This document shows, piece by piece, positions 10,896 through 23,411 of a DNA stretch of 27,500 nt; the first letter of the stretch is position 1, and each line of letters starts with the position of its first letter. Source of the DNA: Neocallimastix lanati (nom. inval.) (taxonomy: Eukaryota > Neocallimastigomycota > Neocallimastigomycetes > Neocallimastigales > Neocallimastigaceae); contig JACVTC010000062.1 of assembly GCA_016946835.1 (NCBI GenBank), positions 845,001-872,500 on the forward strand, written 5' to 3'. The notes beneath the pieces were generated by a model. The model did not search any database, had not been told where the DNA came from, and saw only the letters and a list, made by a program, of their open reading frames with translations. Both the position numbers and the translations under genes were made by a program.

Positions 10896-13800
10896 TTTTT
10901 TTTTTTAAAAAATTTATGAACTTTATTAATTTTATATTTATTTTATTTTTAATGTTTTATTTAATAGTTTCAAGAGAAATTAGTAGTTCTGCTCCTAACT
11001 CAGTAGTAGAAGTACAATCACAAATTGATCAAAGGGTATTGGATGAAAAATTAAAAGAATTAGATGAAAAAATGAATGAATTGAAAAGTGAAAGAAAAGA
11101 ATTCATTGAAGGTAATGAAAAATTAAAGAAAATGCGAGAAGATGCGGAGCAATTAAGATTAAAATATGAATCTGATCAAGCTGATTTTGAAAAATATGTC
11201 AATGAAGAAAAACAAAAGATTGAAGAAGAAAAGCAAAAAATAGAGGAAATGAAACAAGAAGAAAGACAAAAGATTGAAGAAGAAAAGCAAAAAATAGAGG
11301 AAATGAAGCAAGAGGAAAGACAAAAGATCGAAGAAGAAAAACAAGGAATTGAAGAAATGAAACAAAAAGAAATACAAAGGATTGAAGAAATAAAAGAAAA
11401 AGTAAAACAAAATATTGAAGAAGAAAAACAAAAAATTAATCAACTTATTAATGAAAAGAAAATGAGTGACGAAGAACTATTATCTGCTGTTCAAGATAAG
11501 CAAGAAATTAATTCATTAAAGGAAGAAATTGAAAAATTAAAAGAAGAAGCTGAAGAAAAACAATCAATTTATGATTTAACTGTTGGTAATTTTAAGAAAC
11601 AAATTGATGAATTAACCTTAAATAACGAAGAAAAGATCCAAAAGAATGACGAATTAACTCAAAAAAATGAAGAATTAACCCAAAAGAATGAAGAATTAAC
11701 TCAAAAAACCCAAGAATTAATTCAAATGATTGAAGTATTAACTAAAAAGAATGAAGAATTAACTCATAATAATGAAGAGTTAATTCAAAAGAGTGAAGAA
11801 TTACCTCAAAAGAGTGATGAGTTAATTCAAAAGAATGAAGAATTAACTCAAAAGAGTGATGAGTTAATTAAAAAGAATGAAGAATTAACACAAAAGAATG
11901 AAGAATTAACTCATAAAAATGAAGAATTGATTCAAATGAATAATGAATTAACTCAAAAGAGTAAAGAATTACCACAAAATAGTGAAGAATTAATACAAAA
12001 GAATGAAGAATTAACCCACAAGAATGAAGAATTAATTAAGAAGAATGAAGAATTAACTAAAAAGAATGAGGAATTAACTCAAATGAATAATGAATTACAA
12101 GAAGAAAAGAAATTAGCCATAAATTCAAAGAATAAAGAGAATGAAATAAGTATTCCTCCACCACCTGACAAGGAAAGGGTTAAGAATGTATTACAAGGTG
12201 AAAGAGGTTTACATAAAGTTAGTAGTAAGGAAAGAATAAAGAGTATGCATCCTGGTATGAAGCCAGAAAATAGAGGAGATAGAGTTAAGAGTATGTATCC
12301 AGGTATGGAAGGAAAAGAAGGTAGAGGTGAAAGAGGTGAAAGAGGTGAAAGAGTTAAGAGTATGTATCCAGGAATGGAAGGCAAAGAAGGTAGAGGTGAA
12401 AGAAATGACAGAGGCGAAAGAGGAGAAAGAGGAGAAAGAGGTGACAGAGTCAAAAATACGCATCCAGGTATGGAAGGTAAAGATGGTAGAGGAGAAAGAG
12501 AAGAAAGAGGAGAGAGAGGTGAAAGAAGAGAAAGAGGCGAAAGAGGTGAAAGAGTTAAAAGTATGCATCCAGGTATGGAAGGAAGAGGAGAAAGAGGAGA
12601 AAGAGGAGAAAGAGTTAAAAGTATGTATCCAGGAATGGAAGGTAAAGAAGGTAGAGGTGAAAGAGGAGAAAGAGGTGAGAGAAGTGAGAGAGGTGAAAGA
12701 ATTAAAAGCATGTATCCTGGTATGGAAGGTAAAGAAGGTAGAGATCCAAGAGAAGGTAAAGAAAGAGTAAAAAGTATGCATCCAGGTATGAATAAGAATG
12801 AAATGAAAGAAAGAGTTAAGAGTATGCATCCAGGTCTTCATAAAACAGATAGTAAAGATAGAATAAAAAGTATGCATCCAGGAATGGAAGGTAAAGAACC
12901 CAGAGATAGAGAAAGAGATAGAGAAAGAGATAGAGAAAGAGATAGAGAAGGTAGAGGTGAGAGAATTAAAAGTATGCATCCAGGCATGAAACCTTCTAGT
13001 GATAATAATAGCCCAATGAAAGGTAAAAAACCTGAAATTTCAATAGATCCAAAGAATACATTAACTGTTGAAAGTCCAAATGGAGCACAAGGAAAATCTC
13101 CAAATACAAAGACGAATAGAGCATTATTAGATAGCAGTGTAGTTCCAAAAAGAAAATCTTCTGCTATTCCACCATTGAATCGTCAACATATGCGTCAAAC
13201 TATGTCTCCAGGAGGTCCTGGTTCAAATACTCCAAATACTCCTAACAGCAATGGAACTCCAAATTACGGTACACACTTACAAGTAGGTAATGTTCCTAAC
13301 TCAGGAAATAGTGAAAAGTTCAACAAGAATGATATTCCAACAACTCCTCAATTAAATGAAGTAAGAAATATGACAACTGGTAATCATGTTAAACAACCAA
13401 CAAAGAATGGCTCTATTGATAGTCTTTCTAATGGTCAAATGAGACGTGTTGCCAATACAAATATTAGTAGTCCAATGTTAAATGGCGATAATCCAAATGG
13501 TCAAAATAAAGGTGCAAATGGTAATAATCCAAATATGTCTCCAGTGTCAATTTCTTCTAAGAATTCTATAGATTCACCAATCGTTCCACCAATTGGAAAT
13601 CCTCTTCCAATCACTCAAAGTAGAAAGATACCTGTTGGTATACCACAAAATATACCACCAGGTGTTAATATTTTTACTGCTATGGAAAGAGTACTTGATT
13701 TACCACCACCCATTGATGAAATTAAAATTGATGAAGGTAAATTCAAGAGAATTTATCCTAATGGTACCACTTTAATTTCATTTAAAAACGGTACCGTAAA

Positions 13801-14275
13801 AGAAATCAATTCTGAAGGTACCTCAATTATTAGATTCCCTAATGGTGATATTAAACAAGTTTTAAGTAACAAGGAAGTTATATACTTCTATCACGAAACT
13901 AAGGCTATTCAAACTACTCATACTAATGGTATTGAAGTATTTGAATTCCCTAACGGTCAAATTGAAACTAAATATCCTGATTCCTCTATTGAAATTTTAT
14001 TCCCCGATAAAACAATAAGAAGAATCTTTGCTAATGGTGAAGAAGAAAACGTTTATGCTAATGGTATTAAAATGCGTACAACCCAAGATGGTCAAAAATT
14101 AGTTGAATATCCAGATGGATCAAGAGAAATTTATACTGAAAGTTTCAGAAAGTTAATTAAAAGTGATGGTACTGTTAGAATTATTTATAATGATGGTAGA
14201 AGAGAAACTCAATTCCCTAATGGACATATCATTGTTAAAGATGCAAAGGGAAATATAATCAGTGAATCGAAATAA
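7895..14275 (+). CDS. CENPJ: CPAP/SAS-4-like centriole assembly protein (TCP10 G-box)
   Basis: Predicted join: 7895-9755, 9924-10361, 10455-10706, 10968-14275 (5859 nt, 1952 residues). All three introns are GT-AG and phase 1, and the frame is kept throughout. Known role of the family: a centriole/basal-body scaffold that binds tubulin and sets centriole length. The key evidence is the C-terminal G-box (residues ~1772-1950): repeated (P/A)NG(T/x) beta motifs such as IRFPNGDIKQV, VIYFYHET and ETQFPNGHI, ending VKDAKGNIIS, the typical TCP10_C/CPAP pattern. Upstream lie a prion-like N/Q/Y/S-rich N-terminus (1-~150), QSP heptads (249-423), QQEQ repeats (~465-565), a long coiled coil (~868-1233) and KSM(H/Y)PGM basic repeats (~1274-1525). 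No clear PN2-3 tubulin-binding motif was seen. The hydrophobic stretch at 10916-10966 is intron 3 sequence, not a signal peptide. The start has A at -3 in an A-rich leader. Length is larger than the human protein (~1340 residues), inflated by repeats. Confidence 0.85.
8639..9163 (+). repeat. 25 QSP heptads (21-bp units, 42-bp higher-order repeat)
   Basis: Inside exon 1 of the CPAP-like gene. Twenty-five consecutive heptads in perfect register encode Q-S-P-x-x-x-x; 24 keep QSP and one reads QNQTDYA. The last twelve heptads form six near-identical 42-bp units (about 8912-9163) encoding QSPSHRPQSPMNYA, the final one with V in place of S, showing recent expansion. Each heptad has a Ser-Pro, a possible proline-directed kinase site. 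The periodicity resembles the RNA polymerase II CTD heptad, but the consensus differs. Confidence 0.92.
9285..9590 (+). repeat. DMNQQEQ-type imperfect repeats
   Basis: In exon 1, a glutamine-rich block repeats the theme DMNQQEQKPIMNQM(D/E) with variants (QDINNMNQQEQ, EDMNQQEQLPIIDQ, GMNQPES). Unit length varies because short and long forms alternate. The codons are mostly CAA, AAT and GAA. Likely disordered. Confidence 0.8.
9756..9923 (+). other. Intron 1 of CPAP-like gene
   Basis: The 5' site is GTATAA after the phase-1 G and the 3' site is ATATAG. Joining gives ...SSQEG|SDDEKDF with no stop. The intron is 168 bp and T-rich (TTTTA repeats). Confidence 0.85.
10362..10454 (+). other. Intron 2 of CPAP-like gene
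   Basis: The 5' site is GTATAT and the 3' site is ATATAG. It is phase 1 and 93 bp long. Joining gives SEDVLG|SEEKIGD. Reading through hits a stop after six codons. Confidence 0.85.
10707..10967 (+). other. Intron 3 of CPAP-like gene with poly-T and ATT repeats
   Basis: The 5' site is GTATTA and the 3' site is TTAATAG. It is phase 1 and 261 bp long. It contains a ~29-T tract (about 10751-10779) and an (ATT)n run (about 10860-10894). Its last 51 bases are open in frame with exon 4 and from ATG 10916 encode a hydrophobic stretch that mimics a signal peptide. Confidence 0.82.
11645..12106 (+). repeat. 21 NEELTQK heptads (coiled coil)
   Basis: Residues ~1077-1223 of the CPAP-like protein are 21 uninterrupted heptads of consensus (N/S)(E/D)ELTQK, followed by a 22nd, NNELQEE. 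The hydrophobic positions are regular (L and T/I), as expected for a long coiled coil. A few units carry LPQ (SEELPQK, SKELPQN), where the proline would kink the helix. The DNA is a degenerate 21-bp tandem array. Confidence 0.9.
12235..12990 (+). repeat. 11 KSM(H/Y)PGM repeats with GER spacers
   Basis: Eleven copies of K(S/N)(M/T)(H/Y)PG(M/L), each preceded by R(V/I), are separated by EGKEGRGERGERGER-type or RDRE-type charged spacers of variable length. A degenerate forerunner (RVKNVLQGERG) lies just upstream. The core is strongly conserved while spacers vary, which suggests the core is selected. The GER triplets are low-complexity mixed charge, not true collagen (no G-P-x pattern). Confidence 0.9.
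13731..14272 (+). other. TCP10/CPAP C-terminal G-box domain
   Basis: About 180 residues, the most conserved part of the protein. Successive short beta-strand units carry NG or DG turns: YPNGTTLISFKNGTVKEI, RFPNGDIKQV, EFPNGQIETKYPD, LFPDKTIRRIFANGE, EYPDGSREIY, KSDGTVRIIYNDGRRE and QFPNGHIIVKDAKGN. In CPAP family members this free-standing single-layer beta sheet binds the STIL/Ana2/SAS-5 partner. Base composition is less biased here than in the repeats. Confidence 0.9.
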
Positions 14276-14824
14276 TAAATAATAATAATTATAAAAAAAA
14301 AAAAGAAAAAAAGAAAAAAACAAAAAAAAAAAAAAAGAAAAAAACGAAAAATAAACAAACAAACAAAAAAAACAAACAAACAAAAAACAAAAAAACCTAT
14401 TTTTTAATAATAAAAATTTATATTATTATTGTGAATAATCATATTTACAAAAAACATTTTTTTTTTTTTTAAATAAAAATAATTAATATAATAGTAATTA
14501 TAAATAATTTTTTTGTGAATAGTCATTTAAAAAAAAAAAAAAAAAATTAATTATAAAAATAATTATTATGATAATAATTATTATTAATAACTTTTTTTTT
14601 TTTATAAAAAAAAATTATTTAAGAAAAAGTTAAAAGAATAATGACATTGCTATATAAAAATAATTCATATAAATTCTTTTCTTTTCTCTTTTATAATTTT
14701 TATAACTTTTTTTTTTTTTTTTATTTTTTATGTAAAAAATAAATTATAGAAAATATTGAGGTTTTTTAATATAAAATTATACTAAAAATAAAAAAATCAT
14801 TTTATTCAAAAGTATAAAAATTTT

Positions 14825-14856
<32 letters not shown>

Positions 14857-15892
14857 TAATATTATAATATAGAATATATAGAGTATAAAAAAAATTTAAA
14901 ATAATGAATGAAATAATATTTAAAATAAAAGCAAAAAAAAAAAAAAAAAATGAAATTAAATAAAAAATTATATATCTATACTAATTCTTAGTATTATACT
15001 ATCATAAAAAAAAATGTAAAATTTTTTTAAAAAAAAATAATAAAATAAATAAAAAATAAATAAAAAAATAATATATAATTTTTTAAATATTTTAAATTTA
15101 TTATTATATATATTTATGATAATAATATTATGAATATTTAAAAGAAAATTATTTATATAAATAAAAATAAAATATTTAAATTCAAAAAAAAAAAAAAAAA
15201 AAAAGAAGTTTCAAAGCCATAATTTAACAAAAAAAAAAATTTCCTTTTTTTCATCTTTAGTAAAGATTTATAATAAAAAATTATTTAACCCTTTTTTTTT
15301 TTTAAAAAAAATCATTTTATTTTCCTAACAGTACATATACTAATTATTAAAGTTTTATTATTATTATTATCTTATTTTTTTTTTAATCATGTTATATCAA
15401 TTTAATTTTATTTATTGAATTTTTATATAAAAAAAAGAAGACAGAATTTATTTAAAGTTTCATTTTATTTTTTTATTTTTATTAATTTTTTTTTTTTACT
15501 TAAAACTTAATTAAATTTTCAAAAAAAATAAAAAGATAAAATTTATATTCTAAATAAATATTATTTTTTATATTAAAAATTATTATTAATTAAATTTTTA
15601 TTCATTTATTTATTATTCATTTATTAATAAAAAGAAATTAACATATTTTACTAATTACTAAAAATATTATTAATTTAAATATTATACAAATAAAAATCAG
15701 ATTTTTAATATTTTAAATACTAATAATAAGAATTAATAAATATAATAATATTTAAAATATTATAATATAATTATTATTATTGATAATATTTACTGTCATC
15801 ATTTTTTTTCCTCGTAAAAAGTTTTATATAATTGTTACAATAGTTCCTTTTTTTTTTTTATAAAAAAAATAATAGTAAAATAAATTATTAAA

Positions 15893-15918
<26 letters not shown>
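14276..15918. other. Intergenic A/T tracts, with (CAAA) low-complexity 3' flank
   Basis: Bases 14290-14398 after the CPAP stop are almost pure A broken by G or C, with CAAACAAACAAA runs, and probably form the 3' UTR or downstream flank. The rest is poly-A/poly-T (for example 27 As near 14829-14856) and AAT-type sequence. No credible ORF on either strand. No sharply defined polyadenylation signal can be picked because AATAAA-like words are everywhere. Confidence 0.65.
15894..15918 (+). promoter_or_regulatory. Genomic 25-A tract directly before the ATG
   Basis: An uninterrupted A run starts at 15894 and joins the A of the ATG at 15919, so the mRNA would carry a poly(A) leader touching the start codon. 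A at -3 suits eukaryotic initiation. The next gene upstream (7895) has only an interrupted A-rich leader. Whether this affects translation is inference. Confidence 0.5.
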
Positions 15919-18029
<2,111 letters not shown>

Positions 18030-18855
18030 ATATATTTATAAAATGACTATAAGAAAAAATAAAATTAAAGAAACCGAATAATACATATTATCATATTATT
18101 AATAAAACATCAAATAATTAAAAAAAAAAAAAAAAAAAAAAAAAACATGTCAATAATAAAAACTCTATAATTTAATTTTATAAATTAAAAACAAAACATT
18201 AATAAAAAACTACGTTAACAATAATCCACAAATGAAAAAAAAAAAAAAAAAAAAAAGTAAAAATTTAATTATAAATTAATATTTAAAATTTAAAAACAAG
18301 TATATTTAAATAATTTAAATCTTCATATAAATATTATTATAATTATGAATTAAAATATTTATTATATTAAGATATTTATTATATTTATTAAATTTATTTT
18401 AAAAACTTTTTATATTAAATGTATTTTTTTTTTTATTTTTATGCTGTGCATGAATATTCTCTAATAAATATTTTTATAATATTTATAACATTAATTTTAT
18501 TTTATTTTATTTTATTATTATTTTTTTTGTTAATGTTCTTTATAAAAAAAAGTTAAACATATTCAAATGATTTTGGTTAAATACCAAAAATTATTTTATT
18601 AATTATTTATTATATAATAAAAATCAACTATAAATTTTTTAATATAGATTAAAAACATACTTTTATAATAAAACTGAAACTATTTTCAATCTAGTAGAGT
18701 TGAAACTTTAATTACTAATATAAATGAATTTAAAAGTTTAAGCTTTTAATTAAATTTCAAATTATTTATTATTATATTTGTTATATTTATTTTTAATTTC
18801 AAATAAATTTTAGTAGTAATTAATGACAAATTGATAGAGTTGGGAAGTAATTTTT

Positions 18856-18886
<31 letters not shown>

Positions 18887-19551
18887 TTTTTGTTTTTTGT
18901 TTTATTAATTTTTTAATTTTTAAAAATTTATAATTTTTTTTTTTTTTTAAAAATATTTATATTTGTATATTAATTATATATTATATATATATATAAACAA
19001 ACTTTTTTAATAATTTTTTTAATTATTAAAAAAATTTATAATATATATCAAAAATAAATATTAATTATGATTAAAATAATTGAAAAATAATTAATAATTT
19101 TTATAGAAAGAAAATTTTTTGTTTTTATTACTATTAGATAGTTTATATATATTGTAATTTTTTTTTTAATTGCTAATTTATGAGGAGAAACACAAAAACA
19201 AAAACAATCATTATATTAAAGAATTATTAATTAATTAATGCTTTATATATAATAAGTTAAAAAAAATAATATTAATTAAGAATCAATATACATTTTATTT
19301 GGAATAAAGCACTTATCATTGAAACGTTAATAACAATAATAAAAAAGAATAATCTATTAAATTATATATTGTACTTATTTATTGACATAAAAGTAATATT
19401 TTATACTAAAAAAAAAAAAAAAAATAATCTTTATTAAGATTGTTCCAATTATTACTATTTTAAACCAAAAAGGAGAAAGAACATTAAATATATATTAATT
19501 ATACCAAGTTATATTTGAATTAATATATATATATATAAATAAATAAATATA
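18030..19551. other. Intergenic A/T tracts
   Basis: Contains A runs (18121-18145, 18235-18256), T runs (about 18861-18885) and GTTTTTG-type low complexity. No open frame resembling a protein on either strand, and no tRNA-like clover leaf seen. Confidence 0.65.
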
Positions 19552-20623
19552 ATGGATAGAAGAAATAACTTAAAAACAAAAAGAGTGCCAAAGAAAACTT
19601 ATGGCAGAGATTACGAATGGTGATTTCATATATAAAAATATATTTTATATATATATATATTTTTTATTATTTATATTATTATATTATCTTAATATAAAAA
19701 TATATAGAAATATAGTATAGAGTAATTACTAGTATCAATAACTAAAATATAATTTCATTAATTATATTTCTTTTTCTTATAATATATAGTTTAAGTAAAT
19801 AAATCAAATAAAGTTTTAAGATATTAATACAAAATATAAACACATGTATTACAATTATATTTATATTTATAGGGAAGATAGAATAAAAAAAGAAAGACAA
19901 GCAGCCAATAACTATGACGTTCGATGGGGCTTTATGAAAGAAAAACAAAGTATAAATACCAAAGAACCTGAATTAACTGTATATAATCAAATATAATAAT
20001 TTAGATATATAATAATAATAATAGTAATTACAATATAATAATAATAATAATATTAATAATTAAATAAAAATAAATATAAAATTCATATCATTCATTATAT
20101 TATAAAATCATAATCATTAATAATAAATAAATAAATAAATATATATATAAATATATATAAATATTAATTTTTAATTCATGTTATATTTTTTAATATATGA
20201 AAATAAATTAAAACTCCATTTTAGGATAAAGAATCAAAAAGTTTATATCCGGTAAATCTATCAAAAAAAAATACTTCAACGAAAATAGGAGATAAAGAAT
20301 ACGATCTATCTCGTTTATATCCCCTTAAAAAAAATAAAGGAAACGATGTAAATATCTCAACACATAATTTTAATGATATCGAAACAAAACCAAAGATGGA
20401 ATCCATATCGGATAGATCAATCTGTAATAATTCAAGTCGTCTACGATACCAATTCAAAATTAAACCTGACCTGCCACAAGAAAGTTATAGTTATCCAGTT
20501 ACTGGTAATATGGAATATGGTTGGAATTGGACAGGTAGAAATATTGATAGAATGTTTGGTTCATTAAGTTGTAACAATGTACAAATGGCCACGAATCGTT
20601 GGAAAATGGAAAAGAAAAGTTGA
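19552..20623 (+). CDS. Possible ciliary microtubule inner protein (CFAP144/CIMIP1-like)
   Basis: Predicted join: 19552-19619, 19873-19978, 20225-20623 (573 nt, 190 residues). Intron 1 is phase 2 with a non-consensus GTGATT donor; splitting TG|G restores a Trp codon. Intron 2 is phase 0 (GTATAT, TTTTAG). The protein is small, basic and soluble, with no signal peptide. The N-terminal pattern GRDYEWEDRIKKERQAA followed by VRWGFM, and the C-terminal SYPVTGNMEYGWNW, then NIDRMF and a last Trp (MATNRWKMEKK), resemble small axonemal doublet proteins (FAM183/CFAP144 or C20orf85/CIMIP1 types), which share a W-x-x-R helix, a WGF motif and an (I/Y)GW turn. The match is by pattern from memory, not an alignment. 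The gene structure is well supported; the function is tentative and would place it in the zoospore flagellum. Confidence 0.68.
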
Positions 20624-20992
20624 AATTAGTATAGATTAATTATTAAAATATATATATATATATAATAAATATTCAGGTATATATAATAAAATATTTATAT
20701 TAATACTATTAATTAAATACTAATTTTATAAATATATATTATATTATCATATTATATATATATATCTTCCAATTAAATTCTTAAATTGTAATGAATTATG
20801 GAAAAAAAAAAAAATAAATTAATGCTTTATTTTAGTATTATTTATTTAATATTTATTTAATATTTATTTAATAATTATTTTGAATTATATGAATAATTTT
20901 ATTCAACATGTATAAAATACTTTCTTTGTAAAAATGTCATATACATATATGTATGTATATATAGAGATATCTAAAATTATACCATTTTAAAT

Positions 20993-21027
<35 letters not shown>

Positions 21028-22441
21028 AAAAAATAAAAATAAAATAAAAGTAAAATAAAATAAAAATTAATAGTAAAATAAAAATTATAAATATAAATAT
21101 ATATACAAGATAAAGAAAATAAAAAAATATATTTACAAATAGATATTCATAAAATAATAATAATAATAATAATAAAATTAATTATCGTCACTATTTATAA
21201 ATAAAATAATAAATTATAATATTATTAAATACGAAGAAAATATATCTAATAATAATATGCTATATATATATTTGTTTTAATTAAAGGATATAAAAATTGA
21301 TTACAATAAAGCATAAATTAGATTAATATATATATTTATTATTATTATTTAATTTATTTTTTTATGTACTTGTATTTTATATATATATTTTATATTCTTA
21401 TATTTGTATCTTTCATTTAAATATACTTAAAATATTTGTAATTTTTTATTTTGTATCTTAATATTAAATATTATTCTAACAAATTAAAAGAAATTTTTTT
21501 TTTTTGTTAACAGATTAATTGATCATTAGTATACCATAATAAATTTGTTAAAAAAAAATGTAATTCTTAAAGTTTTACTGAAATAAATGAGAAAAAATGA
21601 TTAATTTGAAAATTACTAATTGATACGAGTATATCTTTTATAGTATTGAATATTGTATTGAATATTAATAATGAATAATAATATAATATAATAATTAATT
21701 TTGTAAAAAATTAATTATTATAAAAAGGTAATGTTATATAGTTATCAAGTTAAACATAATGAAAATACAGTTTAGAAATTAATATAGAATTATAGAAAAT
21801 AATTTGAAATTATTCTTTATTAAATAAAAATTCATATTATATAAACTATAAAAAGAAAAATATTATATATTATATAAAGTTAATAAGATATATATATACT
21901 TCATTTTAAAATTCACATCAGTATTATACAAAATAGTTTTTAATTATTTTCAAAGTATTCATAATTTTAAAAATTATAAATATTTATATTAAATAATTAA
22001 TTAATTAATTAATTAATTAATTAATTAATAATAATTATATATCCAAAAAAAAATTTTTTATATATTAGCAGAGTGTAAATTATACAATTTTTTGGTCCAA
22101 CTTTTAAACGTTTTTTTTTTTTTTTTTTTTTTTTATATTTATTTTTTTTTTTTTATAATATAGAACTTCATATATTTAATTTTTTAAAAATTATTTTTAT
22201 TCTTTGTTATTATTATTATTATCGGTTTTTTTTTTTTTTTTTTGATACAAAGTTTAATATATATTTAATTCTTAAAATTTGTAAAACGTAAACTTTTTTT
22301 TTTTTTTTTTTTATAAAAATTAATATATATATTAATTAAAATTTATATTATTTTTTTTCTCTTTCCTATAATTTTTTAATTAAATAAATTGAGTGATAAC
22401 TATATGAAAAAAATATATAAATTTCAATAATAATAATAATA

Positions 22442-22460
<19 letters not shown>
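20624..22460. other. Intergenic A/T tracts and microsatellites
   Basis: Holds TA runs, a 26-T tract (20998-21023), (AAT)n near 21158-21176, three large T tracts between 22110 and 22312 and the ATTA repeat entered separately. No credible coding sequence on either strand. Confidence 0.65.
21993..22030. repeat. (TTAA)n tetranucleotide repeat
   Basis: About nine TTAA units in a row in intergenic DNA. TTAA is also the target of piggyBac-type elements, but no such element is visible here. Confidence 0.85.
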
Positions 22461-22470
<10 letters not shown>

Positions 22471-22477
<7 letters not shown>

Positions 22478-23240
22478 CCTAAATATAATCTTGATTTTAA
22501 TGTAAATTATAATGATTTCATCAATATTCCAAATTTTAAGTGATACATTTTCCAAATTTTTAGGTGAAAAGTATGCAATAATGCAATAGTTACCGATTTC
22601 TTTGGTCTTGTGTCAGGTAGTTTATTAAATATTCCTGTTGTATATACAGATTTATGTGTTGTTTCAATTCCAGTCGGTATCATACATGAGAACTTCAAAT
22701 ATGGATAGTATGTTTTTTTTTTTTATGTAAAAAAAAAAAAAAAATTAAATTAAATACATAAATTTTATGAATTATATTATTATATTAGAAATTTTCATGA
22801 ATTTAAAAGTAATTAAGTTTATAATAATAATTTTTACATATATACATATATATATATTATTTAAACTTATTTAGGAAATTGAAGGTATATTTGCTATAAA
22901 TTCAAGAAAAATTCTAAAAGCTAAGCTTTTGAAGGAATTATCTGCTATTAAAACTGAGAAATCAACTTTATTTGGAAGAGAAGTTATATTTATATATTAT
23001 GAAACAAGCTGTATTCCAATTAAAATTAAGTTTATATTTAATCCTGAAGAATTAAAGTTCAATGGTGATTGTAGTATACCATTAACGGTGTACTCTAAAA
23101 CGACGTTGAAGACAATTAAAGATACCTGAACCGGTGCCTCAAAACCACCGATCAATCCTGGCAGATCTTGGACAGATTTTCCGGCGACGTTGTTGATATT
23201 CCAACCATATATTAAATTTAAAAAAATGAAAATAGTAAAT
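22471..23240 (+). pseudogene. Disrupted, unrecognised gene remnant
   Basis: Coding-like composition returns between two poly-A tracts. One + frame from about 22474 runs to 22707 (NLDFNVNYNDFINIPNF ... VTDFFGLVSGSLLNIPVVY ... SIPVGIIHENFKYG), with TGA stops at about 22541 and 22562. A GTATGT donor at 22708 and a TTTAG acceptor at 22874 frame a 167-bp intron, but the joint creates a TAG or a frameshift. The next part (22875-23129) encodes SRKILKAKLLKELSA, STLFGREVIFIYYETS and IPIKIKFIFNPEELKF before another TGA. The following 23130-23210 is GC-richer with all three forward frames briefly open. I do not recognise a family. A minus-strand gene cannot be fully excluded. Confidence 0.45.
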
Positions 23241-23411
23241 CTTCACTTCTTGAAATCTGAAACATTAAAAAAAAAAAAAAAAAAAAAACGGTGCTTTTGG
23301 GAAAATATTCCTTAAAAAAGAGAATTATTTGTAAAGCTTTAATTTTTATGAAGAAAAAAACAAGCAATATAGAAGCTTAAAAAAAAAAAAAACTTCTAAT
23401 GTAAATTTCTA

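Noticed and set aside
10916-10966. Apparent signal peptide at the start of a 1119-codon frame
   Set aside because: The stretch lies in an intron: an AG acceptor at 10966-10967 joins in phase to the upstream exon, and the hydrophobic residues come from T-rich intron sequence.
12300-12720. Collagen-like protein from GER triplets
   Set aside because: No proline at the second or third triplet positions and the triplets are interrupted every few units by KSM(H/Y)PGM.
12327-12770. Plus-strand overlapping EKEVKE-rich frame
   Set aside because: A frame-shifted reading of the same purine-rich repeat inside the CPAP-like gene.
12079-12979. Minus-strand frames of SPLSPL and HTFNS repeats
   Set aside because: Antisense shadows of the GER and KSMHPGM repeats.
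15326-15345. U6 snRNA-like ACATATACTAA word
   Set aside because: None of the other U6 signatures follow; it runs into ATT repeats.
22507-22698. 63-codon minus-strand frame in the remnant region
   Set aside because: The plus strand has splice-like signals and longer related segments; the minus frame shows no recognisable family. Kept only as an alternative.
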